Shown here piece by piece: positions 1 through 6,127 of a stretch of DNA of 8,187 nucleotides (within the stretch, counting starts at the first letter, position 1; every line of letters begins with the position of its first letter). Origin of the DNA: Sulfurimonas sp. (GTDB lineage: Bacteria; Campylobacterota; Campylobacteria; Campylobacterales; Sulfurimonadaceae); NCBI GenBank assembly GCA_021161305.1, contig JAGHAW010000123.1, positions 1 through 8,187 on the forward strand. The letters are read 5' to 3'. A program made the translations under genes and the position numbers. A model generated the notes under the pieces. That model saw only the letters and a list, made by a program, of their open reading frames with translations. It did not search any database and was not told where the DNA came from.

Positions 1-1
1 A

Positions 2-46
2 ATAGGGTACAATGTCAAAAAAGTTAGTGGAGTACTGTTTTGGTAA
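2..46 (+). CDS. Possible 3' tail of an upstream gene (partial)
   Basis: A reading frame open from the left edge of the window ends at TAA 44-46. It encodes only about 14 residues (ends VSGVLFW), so no family can be named. If real, it overlaps the TTG start of the acyl carrier protein by 7 bases, typical of a tightly packed biosynthetic operon. The alternative is frame 1, which ends at TAG 25-27 and would leave 12 bases before the next start. The sequence in view does not decide between them. Confidence 0.3.
   Translation: MGYNVKKVSGVLFW
27..32 (+). promoter_or_regulatory. Ribosome binding site for the TTG-started ACP gene
   Basis: GTGGAG lies 7 bases before TTG 40-42. No in-frame ATG exists until codon 29, which is inside the conserved ACP domain, so this site supports the TTG start. 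Confidence 0.55.
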
Positions 47-303
47 AAACAAATGATTTAAAAGAAAAAATTATAGCCGGTCTTGGTCTTGAAGATATTG
101 AAGTAGATGAGATAGAGGATGATATGGCTCTTTTTGGGGATGATGGATTAGGTCTTGATAGTGTTGATGCTATTGAGCTTACTCTTATCTTAGAAAAAGA
201 GTTTGGGGTAAAAGTGACAAATATGGAAGAATCAGCTAACATATTTTCAACTGCTAACACTTTAGTTACCTACATAAATGAGCAACAAGAACTTAACGCT
301 TAG
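40..303 (+). CDS. Acyl carrier protein (phosphopantetheine-binding)
   Basis: An 87-residue acidic protein, normal length for a stand-alone acyl carrier protein. It would carry growing acyl chains on a 4'-phosphopantetheine arm in the cytoplasm. The attachment serine is Ser41 in the motif GLGLDSVDAIEL, preceded by the acidic stretch DDMALFGDDG (residues 27-36) and followed by the helix LEKEFGVKV. The LFGDDGLGLDSVDA form resembles carrier proteins of aryl-polyene-type clusters more than the housekeeping AcpP (usual motif DSLD), a resemblance judged from memory. The start is TTG, with GTGGAG upstream. The gene ends 6 bases before a hot-dog dehydratase-like gene, so the two are probably co-transcribed as the end of a larger biosynthetic operon to the left. 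Function as an ACP is secure; the pathway is inference. Confidence 0.9.
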   Translation: MVKTNDLKEKIIAGLGLEDIEVDEIEDDMALFGDDGLGLDSVDAIELTLILEKEFGVKVTNMEESANIFSTANTLVTYINEQQELNA

Positions 304-309
304 TAATTT

Positions 310-666
310 ATGGTAGAATTCCCAATACCACATATCCCCCCAATAAGATTTGTCAAGTCTCTTATCTCTGCAGATGTTAAAAATGCTTCTGTGGTAGTGG
401 GGTTTGATATGATTCCGACTTTAGGTATGCTAGTTGAAGCAGCTGCTCAAAGCTCTTCAGCTATCCTTAGTGAGGATTCCACTGTTAGGATAGGCTTTTT
501 AGTCACGCTTAAAAATATAAAACTTCTACAAAAACTTAAATCTACAAAATATATAGTAGATGTACATTTAGACCACAAACTAGCAGATTTTAACTCACTC
601 TCTTTCACTATAATTGAAAATGACAATGTAGTTGCGACAGGTTCATTCGCTATCGCACTACAATAA
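310..666 (+). CDS. Hot-dog-fold 3-hydroxyacyl-ACP dehydratase-like protein
   Basis: A 118-residue cytoplasmic protein resembling FabZ/ApeP-like hot-dog enzymes, which dehydrate 3-hydroxyacyl-ACP. The N-terminus IPHIPPIRFVKSL (residues 6-18) matches the 'LPHRxPxLLVDR' opening of FabZ-like proteins. LGMLVEAAAQSSSA (38-51) matches the central helix, where Glu43 sits at the place of the FabZ acidic catalytic residue. GFLVTLKNIKLL (62-73) matches the following strand. The usual FabZ segment with the catalytic His (GHFP-PxxPG) is not visible; GFDMIPTLGM stands in its place, as in the shorter ApeP type. It starts 6 bases after the ACP stop with no clear ribosome site, suggesting translational coupling. 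It is shorter than FabZ (about 150 residues). Activity could be dehydration, or binding/thioesterase-like; the fold is more certain than the reaction. Confidence 0.72.
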   Translation: MVEFPIPHIPPIRFVKSLISADVKNASVVVGFDMIPTLGMLVEAAAQSSSAILSEDSTVRIGFLVTLKNIKLLQKLKSTKYIVDVHLDHKLADFNSLSFTIIENDNVVATGSFAIALQ

Positions 667-674
667 GGAAAACT

Positions 675-1349
675 ATGAAATATATAATCATATTTCTACT
701 AATATCTCTTAGTCTTACAGCTTCAGCAACTGTTAAAGCACTCTATACAGCTGAAAATGTACCAAAAAGAATAAGCGTAAAAACTAAAAAAGAGAGATTT
801 TACTATCTTGTTGAACCGGCAGTACAAAAGGTGTATGCAGAGTTGATGATTCAGTATAAAACTATTGTAAAAGATATGAAAAACAGTGAAAATAGAGAGA
901 AGATTCAAAAGCTGAAAAAAGTTTATAAAGTTAAAAGTGATAGAGAGCTTCTTTTGGCTTTAAAACCACATCCACAAAGTATAGCACTGGCTCAAGCAGC
1001 CATGGAGAGTGCATGGGCAACTTCAAGATTTTTTGTAAAAGCAAATAATATCTTTGGTGTCTGGAGTGCCAATAAAAATGAACCAAGAATCTCAGCAGGT
1101 GAAAAAAGAGGTGGTAAAAGAATAATTTGGCTTAAAAAATTTAATAGCATTGAGGAATCAGTTAGAGAATATTACAAGATGATGGGAAGAGTAGAAGATT
1201 ATAAAGAGTTTAGAGAAGTTAGATATGTTTCAAATGATGTGATGAAAATAATTAAAAAACTGGATAAATATTCAGAAATTGGTAAGAAGTATGCCCAAGA
1301 ATTAGGTAGTATGATTAGATACAACAAACTTGTAAAGTATGATAAATAA
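675..1349 (+). CDS. Secreted Bax-like N-acetylglucosaminidase (GH73-type)
   Basis: A 224-residue exported protein. Residues 1-19 form a signal peptide (MKY, hydrophobic core, cleavage near ASA-TV). The C-terminal half is a glucosaminidase domain of the Bax type, expected to cut the glycan strands of peptidoglycan in the periplasm. Diagnostic parts are ALAQAAMESAWATSRFF (104-120) with the likely catalytic Glu111, ANNIFGVWSA (123-132), a linking segment FNSIEESVREYY (156-167), and a terminal YSEIGKKYAQELGSMIRYN (199-217), all close in pattern to E. coli Bax. Residues 35-95 are Lys/Glu-rich helices without a known domain. AAGGAA lies just before ATG 675, overlapping the stop of the preceding gene, so it can be read from the same transcript. 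The link to acyl-chain biosynthesis may be only positional. Confidence 0.85.
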   Translation: MKYIIIFLLISLSLTASATVKALYTAENVPKRISVKTKKERFYYLVEPAVQKVYAELMIQYKTIVKDMKNSENREKIQKLKKVYKVKSDRELLLALKPHPQSIALAQAAMESAWATSRFFVKANNIFGVWSANKNEPRISAGEKRGGKRIIWLKKFNSIEESVREYYKMMGRVEDYKEFREVRYVSNDVMKIIKKLDKYSEIGKKYAQELGSMIRYNKLVKYDK

Positions 1350-1355
1350 TTTTAA

Positions 1356-1364
1356 TGATATAAT
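1356..1364 (+). promoter_or_regulatory. Extended -10 promoter for the caspase-lipoprotein unit
   Basis: The 43-base gap before the caspase gene contains TGATATAAT, a perfect TATAAT hexamer (1359-1364) with the TGn extension. The start of transcription would be near 1371 and the leader about 20 bases long. Campylobacterota housekeeping promoters depend mainly on the -10 box, so no -35 is required. No experimental support is available. Confidence 0.5.
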
Positions 1365-1381
1365 GATTATATGGTAGATAG

Positions 1382-1387
1382 AAGGAG
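1382..1387 (+). promoter_or_regulatory. Strong ribosome binding site for the caspase lipoprotein
   Basis: AAGGAG lies 5 bases before ATG 1393. It selects this start over the out-of-frame ATG at 1388. Confidence 0.7.
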
Positions 1388-1392
1388 ATGGA

Positions 1393-2655
1393 ATGTTGAA
1401 GAAAATATTACTTTTATTGTTAACTATAGTGTTATTTTTATCTTTTGTAGGTTGTAGCAGGGTTAAGAGTGTCTTACATATAAAAGAACCAATCAAAATA
1501 CATCTTAGTGAAAAAAATGTTAAGGGTGTGATTGAATCTGCTGCCAAGAAAAGAGGTTGGAATGTCAAAGAAGTGGCACATGGAAAAATTGAAGCTGAGT
1601 ATGCTAGAAGTGCCAAATATATGGCTAGGGTTAATATATTTTACGATTCAAACAACTATGAGATAGAGTATCTTGACAGTAAAAATCTAAGATATGACGG
1701 GGTTAAAATACATAAAACATATAACTCTTTAGTCTCAAAACTTAGAAAAGAGATAAATGTTGGGTTTAAACGAATATCTAAAGGTAAAGCACCGAGACGA
1801 ACTCCGAAAGAAACCCCAAAGGTAGTCTATGCAAAAGCTTCCAAGCCAGTTAGCAAAGTAAGAAAACCAACATATAAAACCATAAGACGCAGATTTGGAA
1901 ATGCAAGATACAACTTTAGAACAGCATCTGAGGAAAATTTAAACTCCTATGCTCTTGTTATTGGAATAGACAAGTATAAACAAAATCCAAGAGTAATTTA
2001 TGCAGATACTTCTGCTCGTGCTTTTGCAGAGTTGGTAAATATAACTTTTGGTGTTCCAAAAGAAAATATTATTCTTTTGCTTAATGATGAAGCTACTTCT
2101 GGAGAGTTAAAAGCAAAGTTGGAAATCATCAAAGAACTTGCAGATAGCAGAGGAAATCTCTATATCTATTATGCTGGTCACGGAGTGCCAAGTAAAAGTG
2201 GAGAAACATACATATTGCCATATGATATGAGTGCTGATGCTATGTATTTAGAGCCGAATCTGAAACTTAAAAATATCTATGCAAAATTATCAAAGATAAA
2301 AGTGAAAAATGTATTTGTATTTATAGATAGTTGTTTTAGCGGGAAAGATGATAGGGGTGGTCTGTTGTATAAAGGTGTTGCACCAATTATAAGGGGTAAA
2401 AAGACTGTTGTTAATACTAACAAAATTACCGTTTTTTCAGCTGGTAAATCAGATGATTTTGCCAATGATTATAGAGATAAAAAACAGAGAATGTTTTCAT
2501 ATTTTCTTATAGAAGGACTTTCTAAAGGTGAGACTAAACTAAATAAAGTCTATCCAGATATAAAACAGCAAGTTAAGAAGAATTCTTTAAAAAAAGGTAT
2601 AGGTTATATACAAGTTCCTCAAATCTATGGAAATAAAAAAAGGTCACTCTACTAA
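1393..2655 (+). CDS. Lipoprotein with C-terminal caspase-like (peptidase C14) domain
   Basis: A 420-residue protein with three parts. Residues 1-20 are a lipoprotein signal peptide ending in FVG, with Cys21 as the lipidated residue. The residue after it is Ser, which by the E. coli +2 rule favours the outer membrane. Residues 22-130 form a small domain with GWNVKEV, YEIEYLDSKNLRYDG and IHKTYNSLVSKL, a pattern I recall from short free-standing lipoproteins of unknown function. Residues 131-182 are a Lys/Arg/Pro-rich linker. Residues 183-410 are a caspase/metacaspase fold: strand YALVIGIDKY (186-195), catalytic His263 in YIYYAGHGVPS, and catalytic Cys314 in VFIDSCFSG. Both dyad residues are present, so it is probably an active cysteine protease; bacterial relatives often prefer basic residues at P1, but specificity here is unknown. 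It is preceded by its own promoter and overlaps the next gene by one base (TAATG), implying a partnership. Substrate and role are unknown. Confidence 0.88.
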   Translation: MLKKILLLLLTIVLFLSFVGCSRVKSVLHIKEPIKIHLSEKNVKGVIESAAKKRGWNVKEVAHGKIEAEYARSAKYMARVNIFYDSNNYEIEYLDSKNLRYDGVKIHKTYNSLVSKLRKEINVGFKRISKGKAPRRTPKETPKVVYAKASKPVSKVRKPTYKTIRRRFGNARYNFRTASEENLNSYALVIGIDKYKQNPRVIYADTSARAFAELVNITFGVPKENIILLLNDEATSGELKAKLEIIKELADSRGNLYIYYAGHGVPSKSGETYILPYDMSADAMYLEPNLKLKNIYAKLSKIKVKNVFVFIDSCFSGKDDRGGLLYKGVAPIIRGKKTVVNTNKITVFSAGKSDDFANDYRDKKQRMFSYFLIEGLSKGETKLNKVYPDIKQQVKKNSLKKGIGYIQVPQIYGNKKRSLY

Positions 2656-3617
2656 TGAAGAGAATATTTTTTATCTTAATTGCTCCGATTTTACTTTTTG
2701 GAACTCCAAGTTGGTTTTTCAATATCGAACATGATGAGAAGTGTGAGATAGTTGGTTATGGCATGGATAGTGACCTAAAAGAAGCAAAACAGAGTGCCAT
2801 TTCTGATATTACGCAGGCTATTTCTGTAAGTGTAGATTCCTCTATTGACATCTCGTCGTCGGATATTAGGGGTAGGGCGAAGCACAGCTCATCTGTAAAG
2901 TTAAAGACTCACTCAAAAGCTATTTTAAGTGGTATAGAGTTTGTAAAAGTTGAAAATGAAGATGGCATGTGGTATGTTGGAGCCATCTATGACAACTCCC
3001 CTTTTGAGATAAAACTAAAAAAACTGTTGCCAGATAATTTAAAAGATGAAAAACAGAACCGATACCTAAAAAAGACATGGGGAATTAAAAATTTAAATAG
3101 AGATATAGAAAAAAAACTAAACTATCAGATAGTAAGAAAAGATAATTTTTGGCAATTAAAATATAGAGATGTATTAGTGCCGATAAATCAAAATAACTTC
3201 TATAAATTTTTCTCAAATCAAAAAAGCAATCTTGTTTCTATAAAAGCAAATCAAAAGATATATAAACAAAATGATGATATGTACTTCAATGTAAAACATA
3301 AAAAAGAGGGGTATATCTCTATCCTTTATGTTGAACATAACGGAAAAGTCGGTACACTTTTGGCAAATAAGAAATCAACTAAATCATTTCGTTATCCAGA
3401 TGTTAAAAGTACAGAAATCTTTAAAATAGAAAACCCATATAAAAAAACTATACAAGAACTCTATGTCGCTATTTACTCAAAAAAACCAATAAATTTGTAT
3501 GAGTTTGAGCAAGTTAGTGGGAATCTACTTGATGAGAGTAATTATAATTTTCATAAACTTATTTCAAGATTAGATAGTTTAGACTTTTCTACTTTTGTAA
3601 TTAAAATTAGAAAATAA
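2655..3617 (+). CDS. Exported LPP20-like / DUF4384-like protein
   Basis: A 320-residue protein with a signal peptide (residues 1-16, MKR then hydrophobic core ending LLFG). There is no lipobox cysteine, so it is predicted periplasmic or surface-associated rather than lipidated. Residues 17-120 resemble the LPP20 family: PSWFFN, then EIVGYGMDSDLKEAKQSAIS, where a run of alanine/serine positions precedes a helix, and a closing MWYVGAIYD. Residues 120-190 are Lys/Asn-rich with no match I recognise. Residues 195-285 resemble DUF4384: YKQNDDMYFNVKHKKEGYIS, then ILYVEHNGKVGTLLANKK, the 'GYxxxxxxDxxGxxxxLxPN' pattern. DUF4384 domains are often found with or fused to caspase-like proteases, which agrees with the TAATG overlap with the gene before it. 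It may be a cofactor, substrate or anchor of that protease; this is inference. Confidence 0.75.
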   Translation: MKRIFFILIAPILLFGTPSWFFNIEHDEKCEIVGYGMDSDLKEAKQSAISDITQAISVSVDSSIDISSSDIRGRAKHSSSVKLKTHSKAILSGIEFVKVENEDGMWYVGAIYDNSPFEIKLKKLLPDNLKDEKQNRYLKKTWGIKNLNRDIEKKLNYQIVRKDNFWQLKYRDVLVPINQNNFYKFFSNQKSNLVSIKANQKIYKQNDDMYFNVKHKKEGYISILYVEHNGKVGTLLANKKSTKSFRYPDVKSTEIFKIENPYKKTIQELYVAIYSKKPINLYEFEQVSGNLLDESNYNFHKLISRLDSLDFSTFVIKIRK

Positions 3618-3636
3618 GAGTGTGTAGTGAGAAATT

Positions 3637-4965
3637 ATGAATAAATTAAAAGAGTATCTTAATTCTAATGAACTTAGTGAGATATATCCTTCAGATATAG
3701 CAAAGATTTTAAAAACCCTAGATGATAGTGAATTTTCTGATGCTGTAAAACTTATACCAAAAGATTTGGTTGGTGATGTTGCTCTTGCACTTCCTGACAG
3801 ACTTTTTGATGATGTTGTTGAGTCTCTTACTGTTAATGAACTTTCACATGCTGTAACAGAACTTGAATCAGATGACCAAGCTGACTTTATGCACGAACTT
3901 GAAGAGGTTGATCATACAATAGCATCTGAAGTATTTGAAACACTTCATGAGGATGATCAAGAAGAGATTACAAAACTTCATAACTATGAAGAAGATGAAG
4001 CTGGTGCATATATGCAGCTTGAAGTTTTTACAGCTTATAAGAGTGAAATAGTTCAAGAAGTTATACATAGATTTGCGAAGCTTCGCAAAGAGAACGAACT
4101 TGAAAATGTTCAGAATCTTTTTATTACAAATGAGGATAATAAACTAAAGTATACAGTTGGTCTTGATGATTTACTGATTTTTGATTTTTCTAGGACATTA
4201 AAAGAAAATATAGAATCAAGTGATGATAGTTTTGAACCTAAGGTAGCACAAGATAGAGAAGATATAAAAGAAGTAGTTCACTACTTTGAAGAGTATGACC
4301 TTCCTGTTATGCCGATAGTAAATGCTTATGGGGTTCTTGTTGGGCGTATCACTTCTGATGATATTTATGATATTATCAATGAACATGCCACAGAGCAGAT
4401 GTATCATCTTGCCGGAGTTGATGATGAAGCAGAAGAGGATGATGGGATTATAAAAGCTGCTCGTACGCGTGCAACTTGGCTTAGTCTGAATCTTTTTACA
4501 GCTATTGCTGCATCTTTAGTTATTGCTCTCTTCGCAGATACATTACAAAGTATGGTGGCTCTTGCTGTACTGATGCCTATAGTTGCTTCCATGGGTGGAA
4601 ATGCTGGAACGCAAAGTTTAACAGTTGTAGTTAGACAGTTAGCTCTTGGCGATATATCTCAGGGTGATGCTATGAGAATTATTAAAAAGGAGGTAGCTAT
4701 CTCCTTGGGTAATGGAATTTTATTTGCTATAGTTATGGGCATTATAGCCTCACTATGGTTCAACATGGGAATGCTTGGAGTGGTAATTGCTTTAAGCATG
4801 ATTATAAACCTCTTTATGGCAGGTTTTTTTGGTGCGACTATACCTCTTTTTTTAAAGAAGATGGATATTGACCCAGCTATTGGAAGTACAGTTATTTTAA
4901 CAACTGTAACGGATATTGTAGGCTTTTTTAGCTTTTTAGGCTTAGCAACATATATTTTGTTGTAA
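3637..4965 (+). CDS. mgtE: Magnesium transporter MgtE
   Basis: A 442-residue inner-membrane Mg2+ channel/transporter of normal length. Residues 1-120 form the acidic superhelical N domain of repeated helices. Residues 121-250 are the two CBS domains (CBS2 contains LPVMPIVNAYGVLVGRIT, 222-239), which in the family bind Mg2+ and close the pore when internal Mg2+ is high. Five membrane segments run from about 280 to 442, starting RATWLSLNLFTA. The pore signature LMPIVASMGGNAGTQSLTVV lies at 312-331, and the ion-site aspartate is Asp426 in TTVTDIVGFF. The start ATG has only a weak GTGAG upstream, and the gap from the previous gene is 19 bases, so readthrough from the caspase unit is likely. Nothing in the sequence connects Mg2+ transport to the protease. 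Identification is secure. Confidence 0.96.
   Translation: MNKLKEYLNSNELSEIYPSDIAKILKTLDDSEFSDAVKLIPKDLVGDVALALPDRLFDDVVESLTVNELSHAVTELESDDQADFMHELEEVDHTIASEVFETLHEDDQEEITKLHNYEEDEAGAYMQLEVFTAYKSEIVQEVIHRFAKLRKENELENVQNLFITNEDNKLKYTVGLDDLLIFDFSRTLKENIESSDDSFEPKVAQDREDIKEVVHYFEEYDLPVMPIVNAYGVLVGRITSDDIYDIINEHATEQMYHLAGVDDEAEEDDGIIKAARTRATWLSLNLFTAIAASLVIALFADTLQSMVALAVLMPIVASMGGNAGTQSLTVVVRQLALGDISQGDAMRIIKKEVAISLGNGILFAIVMGIIASLWFNMGMLGVVIALSMIINLFMAGFFGATIPLFLKKMDIDPAIGSTVILTTVTDIVGFFSFLGLATYILL
4072..4089 (+). repeat. 18-bp perfect palindrome inside mgtE
   Basis: TTTGCGAAG followed directly by its reverse complement CTTCGCAAA. It falls exactly on codons 146-151 of mgtE (F-A-K-L-R-K) in the CBS1 region. 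Whether it is functional or coincidental cannot be told from the window. Confidence 0.9.
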
Positions 4966-4993
4966 AAAGCACAGCTTATTGTGCGTGGGCTTT
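4966..4993 (+). terminator. Weak terminator-like hairpin after mgtE
   Basis: Directly after the mgtE stop, GCACA (4969-4973) pairs with TGTGC (4980-4984) around a six-base loop. Alternatively AAAGC (4966-4970) pairs with GCTTT (4989-4993). Only a short T run follows, so it may be a partial or leaky terminator. Confidence 0.3.
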
Positions 4994-5021
4994 CTGCCGA
5001 AGAAAACTAAGCGTTAGCGTA

Positions 5022-5045
5022 GCTCAAGGAATTACTTCCTTGAGC
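5022..5045. repeat. Strong intergenic hairpin, 10-bp perfect inverted repeat
   Basis: GCTCAAGGAA (5022-5031) and TTCCTTGAGC (5036-5045) form a perfect 10-bp stem with loop TTAC. It lies in the 112-base gap between mgtE and the CNNM gene, 32 bases before the latter's start. It is not followed by a T run on either strand, so it is not a classic terminator. It could be an mRNA-stabilising end, a regulatory leader structure, a protein-binding operator or one copy of a dispersed palindromic repeat. It is preceded by GC-richer text (GCGTTAGCGTAGC, 5011-5023) unlike the surrounding sequence. Confidence 0.85.
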
Positions 5046-5060
5046 GTATTAAAACAATTA

Positions 5061-5066
5061 AAAGGA
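5061..5066 (+). promoter_or_regulatory. Ribosome binding site for the TTG-started CNNM gene
   Basis: AAAGGA lies 11 bases before TTG 5078, slightly long spacing. The other in-frame TTG at 5069 is followed at once by TAA. The first membrane helix begins at residue 3, so the TTG at 5078 is the best start. Confidence 0.5.
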
Positions 5067-5077
5067 TTTTGTAAAAC

Positions 5078-6127
5078 TTGGATTTATTAATTTTATTTTT
5101 TGTACTGTCGGTGAGCGTATCATTTTTATGCTCAATTTTAGAGTCAGTACTTCTCTCTGTAAACATGTCGTTCGTTGCAGTATTGGAAAAAGAGAGACCA
5201 ACTGTAGGAAAGCTGTTAAAGCTCCATAAAGAAAATATAAACAAATCAATCGCTTCTATCTTAATCTTAAATACTATTGCAAATACTTTAGGTGCTGCTG
5301 CTGTTGGTGCTCAAGCTGCTATGATTTTTGGTAATGATGCTGTTGTATATGTGTCTATAGTTCTTACTTTTGCTATTTTATTTTTATCAGAGATTATTCC
5401 TAAAACAATCGGTGCTATTTATTGGAAGCAACTTGCTCCAATATCTGCACATGTCATAAGACTTTTTATTTGGCTTACATACCCTATAATTTTAACTACT
5501 CTTTTTGTAACAAATAGAATCTCAAAAGGAAGTGATGATGCAAACTCTTTTACAAAAGAGGAACTTTTAGAGAGCATGCTTCTTGGTGAAGATGAGGGTG
5601 TTATAGATGAGAAAGAGTCAGATGTCATTGAAAATATTTTAAATCTTGATAATATTAAAGTTGGAGAAGTTTTAACACCAAGAAGTGTTGTATTTGCTCT
5701 TGATGAGAAGATGACCATAAAAGAGATTATAGAGACAAAAGAGGATATTTTTAAGTTCTCTCGTATTCCGGTATATCACGAATCTATCGAAGAAGTTATT
5801 GGAATAGTTATGACAAAAAGAATCTTCAAACAAGCACTAGAAGATGACAGTGTAACTCTTGGTTCTATTAAGAAAAATATATTTGCTATAAATGAAAATA
5901 TTCCTGTTTCTAAAGCACTAGACCTATTTATAGATAAAAAAGACCATATGTTTTTAGTTATGGACAACTATGATCAAACAGAGGGGATTATAACGCTTGA
6001 AGATTGTGTTGAGACTATTTTAGGTGTTGAAATAGTTGATGAAAGTGATTCCACTGTTGATATGCGTGAACTTGCAAAACTGAAAATGAAACAAAGACGC
6101 AGAGACAAGGTAAATAACGAAAGTTAG
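5078..6127 (+). CDS. CNNM/DUF21 membrane protein with CBS pair (CorC-like)
   Basis: A 349-residue inner-membrane protein of the CNNM/CorC family, members of which have been linked to Mg2+ (or Na+) efflux. The DUF21 membrane domain is residues 1-150: first helix LLILFFVLSVSVSF leading into CSILESVLLSVN (18-29), an Asn-containing helix ILILNTIANTLGAAAVG (61-77), and the signature LFLSEIIPKTIGA (101-113). A CBS pair follows at about 195-318, with TPRSVVFAL (200-208), FSRIPVYHESIEEVIGIV (227-244) and EGIITLEDCVETILGVEIVD (302-321). The C-terminal CorC_HlyC domain found in longer relatives is absent; the protein ends in a basic tail (KMKQRRRDK). It follows mgtE by 112 bases on the same strand, so entry and exit of Mg2+ may be handled by adjacent genes. 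The transported ion is not proven by the sequence. Confidence 0.88.
   Translation: MDLLILFFVLSVSVSFLCSILESVLLSVNMSFVAVLEKERPTVGKLLKLHKENINKSIASILILNTIANTLGAAAVGAQAAMIFGNDAVVYVSIVLTFAILFLSEIIPKTIGAIYWKQLAPISAHVIRLFIWLTYPIILTTLFVTNRISKGSDDANSFTKEELLESMLLGEDEGVIDEKESDVIENILNLDNIKVGEVLTPRSVVFALDEKMTIKEIIETKEDIFKFSRIPVYHESIEEVIGIVMTKRIFKQALEDDSVTLGSIKKNIFAINENIPVSKALDLFIDKKDHMFLVMDNYDQTEGIITLEDCVETILGVEIVDESDSTVDMRELAKLKMKQRRRDKVNNES

Noticed and set aside
12..56. Tiny frame starting ATG 12 and ending TGA 54-56 (14 codons)
   Set aside because: No ribosome site, overlaps the ACP start and has no distinctive sequence; an upstream gene tail or leader is equally likely.
1302..1616. Minus-strand open frame of 104 codons across the Bax-caspase junction
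   Set aside because: It lies antisense to two well-supported genes and a promoter region, has no recognisable domain, and its hydrophobic composition is what antisense reading of Lys/Glu-rich codons gives.
4922..4942. T-rich near-repeat at the end of mgtE (GCTTTTTTAGCTTTTTAGGC)
   Set aside because: Explained by codons for the hydrophobic last membrane helix (GFFSFLGL).
5419..5718. Minus-strand open frame of 99 codons within the CNNM gene
   Set aside because: Antisense shadow of a clear DUF21-CBS coding region; Ser-rich translation and no family pattern.
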